Assembly (NCBI RefSeq): GCF_030705605.1
Contig: NZ_JAPCKK010000027.1
Coordinates: 1 to 64,000 of the forward strand
Origin: Paenibacillus zeirhizosphaerae
GTDB lineage: Bacteria; Bacillota; Bacilli; Paenibacillales; Paenibacillaceae
Reading direction: 5' to 3'
DNA: 64,000 bases
Shown here: positions 43,087 to 52,279 of the stretch, in pieces
How the letters are laid out: each line of letters starts with the position of its first letter
Numbering within the stretch: position 1 is the stretch's first letter
Made by a program: the position numbers and the translations under genes
The notes under the pieces: generated by a model
The model's input: the letters and a program-made list of their open reading frames with translations, nothing else
The model's database searches: none
What the model was told of the DNA's origin: nothing

Positions 43087-43176
43087 CATTACGCCGCTTT
43101 TACGGAACGGAGCTGGATCCAGGGGAAGAGGTATACCGGGAGGACCGTCATTTGTGTATGCTGCTCGCTATGAACT

Positions 43177-43228
43177 AAAAACATCCGCCGATGCAATGGG
43201 GTCAGTCCCATCTCCGGCGGATGTTTTT
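43177..43228. terminator. Bidirectional terminator between TrmB-like and mscL genes
   Basis: A 14-bp stem AAAAACATCCGCCG (43177-43190) / complement (43215-43228) with an inner stem GATGCAATGGG / TCCCATC, and A/T tails on both sides. Confidence 0.88.
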
Positions 43229-43244
43229 GGATTAAAAATAAAAA

Positions 43245-43745
43245 TTATGATTTCTGTACTGCTTCCTCCAGCATGGAGGTGCAGTGCGAGCAGCGGACCG
43301 CCTTGATAGGCACTTCCGAAAGACAAAACGGGCATTCCTTTGTTGTTTTCTCTTCTTCCGCTTTCTCGGCCTTCTCCTGTCTGCGTCTCAGCATGTTGAT
43401 CCCTTTCACCAGCAGAAAAACGCAGAATGCCACAATCAAAAAATCGAGCACTACATTAATGAACTGTCCGTACGATATGACGGCTGCGCCCGCCTCCTGG
43501 GCCTTGGAAAGGGAGAGTCGGTTGCCTGCTGCATCGATGGTCTTGTCCGGGTCCAGCGAATAGTAAAGGTCCGCGAAATCCGCTCCCCCCAGAAATTTTC
43601 CGATTGGCGGCATTACGATGTCATTGACAACGGAGGTCACGATTTTATTGAAGGCGCCCCCAATGATTACGCCGACCGCCAGATCAATTACGTTGCCGCG
43701 AAGTGCAAACTCCTTGAACTCCTGTATAAATCCTTTCCTGCTCAT
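43245..43745 (-). CDS. mscL: Large-conductance mechanosensitive channel MscL with C-terminal zinc ribbon
   Basis: A 166-aa protein. The MscL core (about 1-125) is intact: [23 protein letters not shown] in helix 1, the periplasmic loop, and helix 2 ([18 protein letters not shown]). This pentameric channel releases solutes on hypo-osmotic shock. Unusually, the charged C-terminal helix is followed by a Cys4 zinc-ribbon motif ([18 protein letters not shown], about 138-155), which adds some 30 residues to the common length. The ribosome site GGAG is rather distant. Confidence 0.93.
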   Translation of the reverse strand: MSRKGFIQEFKEFALRGNVIDLAVGVIIGGAFNKIVTSVVNDIVMPPIGKFLGGADFADLYYSLDPDKTIDAAGNRLSLSKAQEAGAAVISYGQFINVVLDFLIVAFCVFLLVKGINMLRRRQEKAEKAEEEKTTKECPFCLSEVPIKAVRCSHCTSMLEEAVQKS

Positions 43746-43992
43746 GCTATGAAAATAATCTCCTCTCCTGCTGCTGATTCTCCGCAGCGTGCTTCATTCA
43801 TTGTACACAAAACCGGACCTTTGCAAAATATGCGGTAGGTCGTATCTTGCTCGTGCCTTTTGCAGAATAAATTGCCAGATGTTAAAATAGATATAGAATC
43901 ATAACTACGTTGGTTGCGTGATACCGCCCGGATATGTATTCTGGCGGTTTTGTGCGTTGGTGAGGTTGAAGAAAGTAGGGGGAACAACAGCT

Positions 43993-45237
43993 ATGAAATT
44001 AAAAAAATGGAAGTTATGGACCAGCGCGGCCCTGACTGCGGTGCTGCTGACGGGCTATCAAGCGGGAGTAACGGACGCCGCTATAGCTGAAGAGACAGCA
44101 ACCAAGCTATCACAGCCAGCCTTTTGGACGTCTCCCGCTCTTGTGGGAACGAATGGACAGAACGGTGTGGAGCAGACGGCGGAACGGAATGTGCATGCCG
44201 TGCCTCGCCAGAGGCTTGTCTATGTGCATACCCGCCAGGCTGTGAGTGTGGAGCAGGATATGACTGGCTATCTGGATATTTTGCAGGCTTTTGATGATCA
44301 GACGGGCGAGCTGAAGTGGCAGTATGAGCTGCATAAGGAGAAGGGACCCTACACTGAAAGTGCCCAGTTGATGTATACCGGGTCCGGTATAGTTTACATC
44401 TATGCTCAATACACGGACGGTACGGCACGCATTCACGCCATCTCGCCGACAGGAACGGAGACATGGTCGCTGGAAGTTGCGGGCGGCAGCAAAGTCAGCC
44501 TGATAAGCAGCAGCAAGCTGCTCGTTTATAAGGAAGGCGAGCCTTCCTGGGACGGATCGGTATCCACTACGATTACGCAATATTCCACTGAGGGCAAGCT
44601 CATTTCCCAGAGTCTCCTTAATGGTACGGTCATCGCTGCCGAGGCCGACAGGATCGTGATGAACGTGGATCGTAAGGTTCAGGTGGATGAACAGTGGCGG
44701 GATGCTCCTCATCCTAGTATTAAAATATTAGATGATTCGCTGTCCGTATTGGATTCATATACGTTCCCTTCGGATATGCGAATTTACACGGACGGGGACC
44801 CTGTGGTTATGTTGAGCGACGGTTCAGTGCTCGTGCGGGCTGCAAGTGACGTACAACAAGGCGGCATGCTCCTCGGATTCGATGCGGATGGCGAGAAGAA
44901 GTGGGAGCGCCATATCCCGGAAGGTGCTATAGTTGAGCCGGCTGTGTCCGGAAACTATGTTGTCTATGCTAACGGCAAACTTGAGACTTACAATGTATTC
45001 AATAAAATGCTGGAACGCACATTTACGTATGATCCTTCCGGTCCGGCGAGTATCAAACTTACGGAAGATGGAAATCTTCAATTGGTTCTTGGCTCTTCTG
45101 TCTATACATTGGACCCTCTGACACAGAAAACCATAAAATTATTTGAGCTGGAACATTTGGGTAGCCCCTTCGATATGACGGAGAAAGCTGTGTTCTCGGC
45201 AGTGAACAACCAACTGCTGAAGGGACTAATCCGCTAA
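43993..45237 (+). CDS. Exported PQQ-like beta-propeller protein
   Basis: A 414-aa protein with a signal peptide (MKLKKWKLWTSAALTAVLLTG, cleaved before about residue 32) and repeated beta-propeller blades of the PQQ/outer-membrane-BamB-like type (QAFDDQTGELKWQYEL, AISPTGTETWSLEV, GFDADGEKKWERHI). The ATG at 43993 has GGGGGAAC upstream; the frame runs open to 43918. Such proteins are secreted or wall-associated scaffolds. The function is unknown. It stands alone, facing a terminator shared with the next minus-strand gene. Confidence 0.75.
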   Translation: MKLKKWKLWTSAALTAVLLTGYQAGVTDAAIAEETATKLSQPAFWTSPALVGTNGQNGVEQTAERNVHAVPRQRLVYVHTRQAVSVEQDMTGYLDILQAFDDQTGELKWQYELHKEKGPYTESAQLMYTGSGIVYIYAQYTDGTARIHAISPTGTETWSLEVAGGSKVSLISSSKLLVYKEGEPSWDGSVSTTITQYSTEGKLISQSLLNGTVIAAEADRIVMNVDRKVQVDEQWRDAPHPSIKILDDSLSVLDSYTFPSDMRIYTDGDPVVMLSDGSVLVRAASDVQQGGMLLGFDADGEKKWERHIPEGAIVEPAVSGNYVVYANGKLETYNVFNKMLERTFTYDPSGPASIKLTEDGNLQLVLGSSVYTLDPLTQKTIKLFELEHLGSPFDMTEKAVFSAVNNQLLKGLIR

Positions 45238-45263
45238 GTCTCAAGTCGTTAATCTAAAAAGCC

Positions 45264-45304
45264 AAAAGGACGAGGCCCGTTTACGACGGGCTTCGTCCTT
45301 TTTT
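45264..45304. terminator. Bidirectional terminator between propeller and YjzC-like genes
   Basis: A 15-bp stem AAAGGACGAGGCCCG / CGGGCTTCGTCCTTT with a 7-base loop, with A and T tails. Confidence 0.88.
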
Positions 45305-45360
45305 ATTGGCTTACGATATTCCATTTTGGAAGCAGTTCTAACCGTTCCAACGATACAGGA

Positions 45361-45642
45361 TTAAGGGTGTCCGCTCTTCTTTTCCTTTCGCGGGTGCGTA
45401 ACTTTCCCTATCTTGTCGGTATCGTTTTCCTTGGGAACGAGCCGCTCATCTGTAGTCCCCTCATGGTGATTGTCGAAGGAATACTCGGTCAGCTTCCACT
45501 CGCTTTGTCCCAGTACAAGATCTGAAGGAAAATGCTGTCCCCGCTTCAGATGCTGCTCATGGCCGTCCTCATCCTGATACACACCGTCAACTTCTACAGA
45601 TTCTCCCGAAAGCGGGAGTATATCTTTGTCATTAGAATCCAT
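45361..45642 (-). CDS. Small acidic protein, possibly YjzC-like
   Basis: A 93-aa charged, hydrophilic protein. Central features (SGESVEVDGVYQDEDGHEQHLKRGQHFPSDL, shown in part; then SEWKLTEYSF) recall small Bacillus YjzC-type proteins, whose role is not known. AAGGAGA precedes the ATG. It lies 67 bases after ugtP on the same strand and could be its distal operon partner. The resemblance is weak. Confidence 0.6.
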   Translation of the reverse strand: MDSNDKDILPLSGESVEVDGVYQDEDGHEQHLKRGQHFPSDLVLGQSEWKLTEYSFDNHHEGTTDERLVPKENDTDKIGKVTHPRKEKKSGHP

Positions 45643-45709
45643 AAATGTCTCCTTCCGTTACACGTTCTCCTGGTTAAAATGCCCTCAAAGAGAAAAAATC
45701 ATGCAAATA

Positions 45710-46849
45710 TCAGACAGAGGCGGTGACGGGAGCAAACCATTGGCTCAGGATGTCATCGGCGATGGTGTACGCGGCATGAGGCTTGCGGAGGCGGCTAACA
45801 GCCTGCTTCATCCGTTCTGCCTGCAGAGGATCTGTGAGCAGCCTGCTGGCTTGCCCGATCAGCTCCTCCGCATGGTGGGACAGCAGAGCGGCACCCTTTC
45901 CTTCGAGATAGAGGGCGTTGTTCAACTCCTGGCCTGGAACAGGGCGGTAAATCAGGATCGGCAGCCCGGAGGCGATGCTCTCGGCCAGAGTGATTCCCCC
46001 GGGCTTAGTAATGACCATATCGCTGGCCTTCATCAGAGAGGGGATACGGTCCACGAATCCGAAGGTATGGATATCCGGCAGCCCGGCAAATTCATGATCA
46101 AGCTCGGACTTTAGCGTCTCGTTCCGGCCGCATACGATCAGCACGCGCACATCCGGGAGGCGGATGAGGCCGCGGCAAATATCACGAATACCGGATAATA
46201 CGCCGAAGGCTCCGGCCATCAGAAGTACGGTCCGTTTGTTCGGCGCTGCTATTTCGCCATTGTCCAGCCGCAGCAGTCCATCTATTGCACCGCTGAATGA
46301 CGGATGAATCGGTATTCCGCTGGCAATGACACGGTCCGGGTGGATTCCCCGCTCCTCGGCTTCCCGTTTCATATCCTCGGTCGGTACATAATAACGATCG
46401 ATATCCGGATGCAGCCAGCGCCCGTGCAAATCAAAGTCCGTAAGCACATTGACGATCGGCAGATTCATACCTGTTTTGCGCCGCAGCGCAGGGAGCGCAA
46501 GTTGCGGGAAGGTATGAATGACCAAATCCGGCTGTACATGCGCGAGCGTCTCCTGCAGCTTACGCATGCCGAAGGAATGCAGCATGCTGCCGAAAGCCGA
46601 TCTGGCGTGCATATCCTTGGTCAAGTTGTAGACCCAGCCGTAAATTTGCGGGATCGTTTTGAAGCTCTGCATATATACGAATTTAGTTAACTCATTCAGC
46701 AGCGGATGGGCCTCGGCCATCAGGTCCAGCAGAATGACCTCACAGCTTCCCCGCTTGTGCAACGCGGCTTCGATAGCCCGTGAAGCCTGATAATGGCCGT
46801 TGCCGTAGCTGGCGTACAGAATCAGAATTTTCGGTGTTTCGTTCCCCAT
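45710..46849 (-). CDS. ugtP: UgtP-like diacylglycerol glucosyltransferase
   Basis: A 379-aa GT28-family enzyme. The N-terminal MGDG-synthase part reads ILILYASYGNGHYQASRAIEAAL; the C-terminal nucleotide-sugar part includes VLLMAGAFGV, FVDRIPSLMKASDMVITKPGG and LTLAES-like TLAESIASGLP. It transfers glucose from UDP-glucose to diacylglycerol at the membrane, giving glycolipid anchors of lipoteichoic acid. The start at 46849 has GGGGGC upstream; the in-frame ATG at 46933 lacks support. It may also be a paralogue with a different sugar. Confidence 0.85.
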   Translation of the reverse strand: MGNETPKILILYASYGNGHYQASRAIEAALHKRGSCEVILLDLMAEAHPLLNELTKFVYMQSFKTIPQIYGWVYNLTKDMHARSAFGSMLHSFGMRKLQETLAHVQPDLVIHTFPQLALPALRRKTGMNLPIVNVLTDFDLHGRWLHPDIDRYYVPTEDMKREAEERGIHPDRVIASGIPIHPSFSGAIDGLLRLDNGEIAAPNKRTVLLMAGAFGVLSGIRDICRGLIRLPDVRVLIVCGRNETLKSELDHEFAGLPDIHTFGFVDRIPSLMKASDMVITKPGGITLAESIASGLPILIYRPVPGQELNNALYLEGKGAALLSHHAEELIGQASRLLTDPLQAERMKQAVSRLRKPHAAYTIADDILSQWFAPVTASV

Positions 46850-47598
46850 GTTGATGCCCCCATTATCAACCATCTGTCTTTCATTGTACTCGAATTGTTC
46901 AGGTTTCAGCAGCCACATTCCGAACTTAAGCATATCATGGAAGGTCAGATACAGGCCAATATGCCCCGATGTATGAGCGTCCGGGCCACAAGACAGCTTT
47001 GCATTTTAGGATACTTAGCCGGATGATTTCGTCAGCACGCACGAGCAGCTTCTCGTCTGCGCAGGGTTCAATAGTCTGTACTGCGGGTATTCGTGGGCAT
47101 ATGGCCACCGGTTACATTGAATATCGGGATAGACTTGTCCACCGTGCAGAGCCTCTTTTTCCCGCCAATGTGGCGGATGGATGTATTATAGCCTGTGGAT
47201 TCAGGATAAAAGTAATATTTCTGTAATGTTTCCGGAACCACCGGCTTCCTTTAATATTCTGCTGATGATTGTTAGGTATACTGCAATTAATTTACTTATA
47301 TAAATTCCTGCCAAAAGTCCGATGCATATTATGACCCTCTGTAGTACAGTACTAAGAAAAATAGACAGAAAATTGTGGCTTTACCTGGAAAGTGAATCTG
47401 AATTCTGAATATGATATAATGTGGATGTGATTCAGGCAGAAGCGATTCGGGTAAGTCTAGTGTCAGGCATACGGCCATTTGGCTCGTTCCCCGACCTAAG
47501 CTATATTCTACTTGCTACTTCAGTGTATATGTTGACATGACTTTGCAGCATTCTCTTCATCGGAGCATTTATTTCCAACGTTTTGGGAGGGAGTTAAC
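46850..47598. other. Long gene-poor intergenic region
   Basis: About 750 bases between divergent ugtP and a small gene. A minus-strand -10 box TATAAT (47190-47185) could start a long ugtP leader of some 330 nt. On the plus strand an extended -10 TGATATAAT (47412-47420) could serve the gene at 47599 with a leader of about 170 nt. A frame at 46969-47226 has no ribosome site or recognisable features and is not called. No known RNA family was seen. Confidence 0.45.
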
Positions 47599-47787
47599 AT
47601 GGCAACGAAAGGTCATAATGAAGTCAAAGAAAGCCTGCGGGAGATGACTCGAATTTTCCGGCCAAAGGATCCCAAAAAGTTTGTAAAAGAGTACGTACGC
47701 AAGTATCGGATTACCGGAGGGTATGAGGAGGAACTCACCCTTGTGGTGGAGAATGAGCTAGGTCGACTGGATTCTTCTGTCTCTTGA
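47599..47787 (+). CDS. Small conserved-looking basic protein, unknown
   Basis: A 62-aa protein rich in Lys, Arg and Glu (FRPKDPKKFVKEYVRKYRITGG), probably helical and cytoplasmic. GGGAGGGAG precedes the ATG. A strong terminator follows. No family is recognised. Confidence 0.65.
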   Translation: MATKGHNEVKESLREMTRIFRPKDPKKFVKEYVRKYRITGGYEEELTLVVENELGRLDSSVS

Positions 47788-47824
47788 GCCGTACGTTACC
47801 GTAAATAATCAGCGCATCGGCAAC

Positions 47825-47866
47825 GCCGTCCTTTTCACGGTCACGTGATAAGGGACGGCTTTTTTG
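47825..47866 (+). terminator. Terminator after 62-aa protein gene
   Basis: A stem GCCGTCCTTTTCACG with CGTGATAAGGGACGGC (one bulge), followed by six T. Confidence 0.85.
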
Positions 47867-47879
47867 TGTTTTGGCAAGG

Positions 47880-47929
47880 TTGACGGAAGGATCCAGAGTT
47901 TATATACTGTGTATAAAGATATATACAGT
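47880..47929 (+). promoter_or_regulatory. Promoter and operator of GntR/ABC exporter operon
   Basis: TTGACG (47880-47885), exactly 17 bases, TATACT (47903-47908). Overlapping the -10 and start is an inverted repeat ACTGTGTATA / TATATACAGT with a 4-base centre (47906-47929, 9 of 10 pairs match), of the kind bound by YtrA-type GntR repressors. Confidence 0.75.
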
Positions 47930-47972
47930 AATCACACCTATGGAATGGATGAGAAGTGAAAGGATTGATGAC

Positions 47973-48692
47973 ATGGCAGCTTTTAAGCAGGCGTGGCGGA
48001 TTACGATGCGGGAGTTTAGCGCAGACCGTTATGTTGCGTTATGGACGCTGATTTTTATAGCTTATCTCGCGCTGTTGACCTCTTTTGTTATAAATGCTCA
48101 GTTGGAGAGGGAGAGCTTTAAGAATCCGGTTGCTGATTTTATGCTGCTGGCGCTGATTCCGTTTCTCGGGTTTATTTTTAATCACCGGGCTTTCAAGTAT
48201 CTGCAGGAGGATTCATACACGCAGATGCTGGCATACTTCAGGCTGCTGCCTGTGGGGGCCAGAACTGTGATTACAAGCCGAATTCAGCAGGCAATTCTTG
48301 CATTTTTGGCCAACGGCACCCTTTACTTTGCGATGCTGTTTCTGACTATTGAGCCTTTGCGCGTGATCCAATCTCTGGGTTTTTATGTATCATTTGGGCT
48401 TACCTGGATCGGTTACGGCATGATCGTGAACAGCCTGTACATGTATCTGGAATTTCTGGTCAAAGGAAAAACCTATTTTTGGCTATCACTGTGGATCATG
48501 GGCTCATCCGTCATTGTGGCTGCTATCGTCAGAATATGCGGGGGCAATATGATTTTATGGACACGAGATATGAGCCTGGCATGGGGAGTGGCCTCTCCGG
48601 CCATGTGGCTGGCGCTGGCAGCCGGTACGGGAATGATGCTGCTGTCCTCACGACTGATGCTGCGTAAGCTGATTGCACGTGATCTGGTCTAA
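47973..48692 (+). CDS. ABC-2-type membrane subunit, first gene of GntR/ABC operon
   Basis: A 239-aa membrane protein with six probable helices (about 25-45, 55-72, 100-125, 130-155, 170-190 and 205-225). The ATG at 47973 has AAAGGA upstream; the frame is open further up to TTG 47871. It opens the operon after a repressor-type operator. Its role is probably a permease partner of one of the two ATPases downstream, or an accessory immunity protein; I cannot assign a substrate. Confidence 0.72.
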   Translation: MAAFKQAWRITMREFSADRYVALWTLIFIAYLALLTSFVINAQLERESFKNPVADFMLLALIPFLGFIFNHRAFKYLQEDSYTQMLAYFRLLPVGARTVITSRIQQAILAFLANGTLYFAMLFLTIEPLRVIQSLGFYVSFGLTWIGYGMIVNSLYMYLEFLVKGKTYFWLSLWIMGSSVIVAAIVRICGGNMILWTRDMSLAWGVASPAMWLALAAGTGMMLLSSRLMLRKLIARDLV

Positions 48693-48743
48693 AAAGGGGG
48701 CTCGGGCGGGCGTTAGCCCAGAAGGCGAGGGTGAAGAAGAACG

Positions 48744-49154
48744 ATGAACATACCGGTGCAAATTGACGAGAACAGCGCCGAACCGTTGTATGCGCAGATC
48801 AAGAAGCAGCTTAGATCATTAATCATTACAGGCCAGATTCCTGAAGGCACGCTGCTGCCTTCCATAAGGGAATTTGCGGGCAGGCTGAATTGCAGCGTGA
48901 TCACCGTTCGCCGGGTATATCAGGATCTGGAGAACGAGGAGCTGCTGCGAACCCGTCAGGGGACGGGCACCTTTGTGGCGAGTATCGGCACGGATATGAA
49001 GGAGAGCTACCGTCTCAAGGCGGTTAAAGAGGCGATGGAGCAGGCGGTGAACATCGGGTTAGCAGTGCAGTGCACCAAGGAGGAGCTGCGGGCTCTGTTC
49101 GACGAAGCGGTTGCCAGAAAATACGGGACAGCAAAGGGGGAGGAACAAGCATGA
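48744..49154 (+). CDS. GntR-family (YtrA-type) transcriptional regulator
   Basis: A 136-aa repressor: winged HTH (PLYAQIKKQLRSLIITGQIPEG, given in part; PSIREFAGRLNCSVITVRRVY, given in part) with a short C-terminal helical domain rather than a ligand-binding one, the mark of the YtrA subfamily. These regulators control their own ABC exporter operon, often induced by cell-wall antibiotics. A matching operator lies at the operon promoter. Its stop overlaps the next start (ATGA). Confidence 0.88.
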   Translation: MNIPVQIDENSAEPLYAQIKKQLRSLIITGQIPEGTLLPSIREFAGRLNCSVITVRRVYQDLENEELLRTRQGTGTFVASIGTDMKESYRLKAVKEAMEQAVNIGLAVQCTKEELRALFDEAVARKYGTAKGEEQA

Positions 49155-50080
49155 GGAACGCGGAGAACATCGTGATTGAGATGGAGAATGTCACCAAGGC
49201 AAGAGGCAGTCGTCAAATCGGACCGATTACACTGGCGGTGCCCGCCGGTTATGTGGTCGCGCTGGTCGGACATAACGGTTCTGGGAAAAGCACGCTGCTG
49301 CACATGCTGACCCGGCTTGCGTTGCCGGATTCTGGGCAGATTCGCTGGTTCGGCCGGAGCTATGAAGGAGAGCTGCCCCCGGATGTCCGCCAGTGGATCG
49401 GATACATGCCTGAGCATTTCTTTGCCGAAGAAAACAGGATGACCGCGGAGCAGGCAGCCAAACTTCGCGCGTTATGGTATTCCGGCTGGGACGAAATCCG
49501 TTTCCGGGGACTGATGGAGAAATTTGAGGTACCGGCACATACTAAGCTATCCAAGCTGTCGAAGGGCGAGCGGAGGAGGTTTGAGCTGGCCGCCGCGCTG
49601 GCTCCTCATCCACGCCTCCTGCTGCTGGATGAGCCATCATCCGGGCTGGACCCTTTTGCCTGGAAGATGATGCTGGAAGAGCTGCGGGATTGTATGAGGA
49701 ACGAGAAGACGACCATTATTATGGCCACTCATATCGTAGATGAGATCAAACGGCTGGCTGACTATATTGTCCTGATGCATGAAGGTAAGCTTCTCGGCTG
49801 CGCCGAGAAGGATCATCTGCTGGAGAGCGGGAAGGAAATATGGTTCGAGGGTACGGAGGAGGATGCAGCCGACCTGCCGTGCGTTCTGGAACGGAGCCAG
49901 GAAGGACTGCTGCAGCGTGTCGTCACGATGGAAGCAGCTGTGGCGGCGGAAGTGTTGCAAGAGGCAGGCATCCGCATTCTGCGTACCCGGGCTCTCGAGC
50001 TTGATGAATTAATGATGCACTGGGCGGCTGGACGACTGCCGCAGCATATGACATCTGTGGGAAAGGGGAATGAAGCATGA
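49151..50080 (+). CDS. ABC transporter ATPase, YtrB type
   Basis: A 309-aa ATPase: Walker A GHNGSGKST (about 41-49), signature LSKGERRR (about 137-144), Walker B LLLLDEPSSGLDP, and the switch His in MATHIVDEI. The start overlaps the GntR stop by four bases and GGGGGAGG precedes it. It probably pairs with the first membrane subunit of the operon, giving a bacitracin- or ytr-type exporter. The C-terminal 80 residues are a separate regulatory part. Confidence 0.88.
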   Translation: MRNAENIVIEMENVTKARGSRQIGPITLAVPAGYVVALVGHNGSGKSTLLHMLTRLALPDSGQIRWFGRSYEGELPPDVRQWIGYMPEHFFAEENRMTAEQAAKLRALWYSGWDEIRFRGLMEKFEVPAHTKLSKLSKGERRRFELAAALAPHPRLLLLDEPSSGLDPFAWKMMLEELRDCMRNEKTTIIMATHIVDEIKRLADYIVLMHEGKLLGCAEKDHLLESGKEIWFEGTEEDAADLPCVLERSQEGLLQRVVTMEAAVAAEVLQEAGIRILRTRALELDELMMHWAAGRLPQHMTSVGKGNEA

Positions 50081-50979
50081 GCATGCTGCAATTGGAACAG
50101 GTTGTGAAGCAGTATGGGGACAAAACAGCAGTCAACGAGGTATCCCTGCAGGTGAACAACGGTGAGATTTACGGTCTGCTGGGAGGCAACGGGGCGGGTA
50201 AGACGACCACGATGCGTATGGTGCTGGGCTTGATCTACCCGGATGGAGGGCGCATTCTGTATAACGGCAAGCCGTACAGCGCCGAGCTTCAGCACAGCAT
50301 GGGCTATTTGCCCGAAGAACGGGGATTATATCCGAAGGTGAAGGTCAGCGAGCAGATTATCTATCTCGGTCGGCTGCACGGCATGTCTGCCAAGGATGCG
50401 GACCAAAGCCTGCGTTACTGGCTGGATCGTTTTGGCGTACCGGAGTACTACGATAAGAGGATTGAAGAGCTGTCCAAGGGCAACCAGCAGAAAATGGGCT
50501 TTATCGCTGCAGCCGTTCACCGCCCCCCGATCCTCGTTCTGGACGAGGCCTTCAGCGGGCTTGATCCTGTTAATGTAGAGCTGCTTAAGGACACGGTCAA
50601 AGAACTGCGCGATCAGGGTACGGCCATTCTCTTCTCCACCCACCGGATGGAGCATGTAGAGGAGCTGTGCCGCAACATTACCATTCTGCACCGCTCCAAC
50701 ACGGTGGTGCAAGGTGAAATCAAGTCCATTAAAGACCGCTATCCGCGCGAAAAGGTACGGCTGGTGACATCCCGTGATATAGAGGGCTTGGACATGATTC
50801 CAGGTGTACGTAAGGTAGAAAGGCTGGAGCATGGCTGGATGCTGTATATCGACGAAGCGGCAGCCGCTCAACGTATTTTGCAGACAGCTATGGCACAAGG
50901 AGACATTCTCCGTTTCGAGATTATGGAGCCTACATTGAATGAAATTTTCATCAAGGAGGTCGGAGAAGCTCATGAATAA
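50077..50979 (+). CDS. ABC transporter ATPase, NatA/YhaQ type
   Basis: A 300-aa ATPase: Walker A GGNGAGKTT (about 37-45), signature LSKGNQQK, Walker B ILVLDEAFSGLDP (Glu follows Asp) and H-loop STHRMEHV. The C-terminal part is the DUF4162 type seen in YhaQ. It overlaps the preceding ATPase by four bases and the next permease by eight, so it is translated in one unit with both. With the next gene it forms a Na+/drug-type exporter like NatAB or YhaQP. Confidence 0.9.
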   Translation: MSMLQLEQVVKQYGDKTAVNEVSLQVNNGEIYGLLGGNGAGKTTTMRMVLGLIYPDGGRILYNGKPYSAELQHSMGYLPEERGLYPKVKVSEQIIYLGRLHGMSAKDADQSLRYWLDRFGVPEYYDKRIEELSKGNQQKMGFIAAAVHRPPILVLDEAFSGLDPVNVELLKDTVKELRDQGTAILFSTHRMEHVEELCRNITILHRSNTVVQGEIKSIKDRYPREKVRLVTSRDIEGLDMIPGVRKVERLEHGWMLYIDEAAAAQRILQTAMAQGDILRFEIMEPTLNEIFIKEVGEAHE

Positions 50980-52279
50980 AATGGGAACGGTGATCGGCTT
51001 TACTTTTCGCCAAAAAGCCAGAACCAAATCGTTTATATGGACCACCATTATACTGGCGCTGCTCATTACGATTGCCATGAATATTCCGTACCTGATTTCT
51101 ATATTCAAGGGAGACACGGCGGGAGAAACAGGCGGCAAGGAACAGGTCCAGCTTGGGTTGATCGTGAATGACTACACCACAGTTGCAGACGAGCTGGAGC
51201 AGTACAGCCTGACTCAATCGGTCACGCCCGTCGAATGGGTTCACTATCCCAGTGCAGGGGACGATAAATTACGGACCGCTATTGCAGAGGATCAGGTTCA
51301 GGGATATGTGGAACTGGTGAGGCCTGAAGGTGAGGGAGCATTCCCACAGGTGCGCTATGCTTCAGTGGACGATGAACCGTCCGAGGAGATCGTATCTCTG
51401 CTGCAATCCGGGCTGCAGAAGGCCAAGACGAAAGCTGTAGCAGGGGATGCGCTGTCAGCGAATCAGATAGCGCAGATCACGGAGCGGGTGGCCATTGATA
51501 GCAGAGAGGTTAGCAAAGACGAGGCAGGTGGCGGGAACGGTACTGCTGCGGAAGAGCAGGTAGGGGACATCAACTATGCCATTATCTATGTGCTGATGAT
51601 CCTCTTCTTCACCTCGGCGATGATGACAGGCAACATGATCGCTGCTGAGGTCACAGCCGAGAAGAGCTCGCGCGTGATGGAAATCCTTATCACCAGCGTG
51701 TCACCTCTGACCCAGATGTTCGGTAAGATTATCGGGATCTTTTATGTGGGAATGCTGCAGATTGTGGTGTTCGCTCTTGTCGTGGGTGGCAATCTGCTGC
51801 TGCCGCACAACGAGGCCATCCTGGGCCAATTCGATCTGCGGCTTGCCGATTTGAATTATGCTGTGCTGATTTACGGATTGTTGTTCTATATACTGGGATA
51901 TTTTTTATATGGCGTGCTGTTCGCTGCGGTGGGTTCAATTGTCAGCCGTACGGAGGACCTTGGTCAGGCGGTTATGCCGATCACCATGCTGTCGCTGGTC
52001 GCCTTTTATATCGGGATCTTCAATATTGCAGCTTCGGATAACATGCTCGTGAAGGTGGCAAGCTACATCCCATTCACGTCGCCGACCGTTATGCTGCTGC
52101 GCATCGGCCTCGACCGCGCCGCCGCCTGGGAAATCTGGATTTCGCTCGCGCTGCTGGTGGCGGCAATCCTCTTCTTCGGCTGGCTGGCGTCCAAGATTTA
52201 CCGGACTGGTGTGCTGATGTACGGCAAGCGTCCGACGATTAAGGAGCTGCGTAAGGCGATGAAGGCGTACAAGATATAG
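50972..52279 (+). CDS. ABC-2-type permease, NatB/YhaP type
   Basis: A 435-aa membrane subunit. One helix (about 25-45) is followed by a large extracellular domain (about 50-200), then five or six helices (about 205-415) with the signature region AAEVTAEKSSRVMEILITSV and RTEDLGQA. The ATG at 50972 has GGAGAAG upstream. It forms the export pore with the preceding ATPase and ends the operon. Confidence 0.87.
   Translation: MNKMGTVIGFTFRQKARTKSFIWTTIILALLITIAMNIPYLISIFKGDTAGETGGKEQVQLGLIVNDYTTVADELEQYSLTQSVTPVEWVHYPSAGDDKLRTAIAEDQVQGYVELVRPEGEGAFPQVRYASVDDEPSEEIVSLLQSGLQKAKTKAVAGDALSANQIAQITERVAIDSREVSKDEAGGGNGTAAEEQVGDINYAIIYVLMILFFTSAMMTGNMIAAEVTAEKSSRVMEILITSVSPLTQMFGKIIGIFYVGMLQIVVFALVVGGNLLLPHNEAILGQFDLRLADLNYAVLIYGLLFYILGYFLYGVLFAAVGSIVSRTEDLGQAVMPITMLSLVAFYIGIFNIAASDNMLVKVASYIPFTSPTVMLLRIGLDRAAAWEIWISLALLVAAILFFGWLASKIYRTGVLMYGKRPTIKELRKAMKAYKI

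Noticed and set aside
46969..47226. 85-aa plus-strand frame in the long intergenic region
   Set aside because: No ribosome site, no recognisable sequence features, and it ends in the likely ugtP promoter region.
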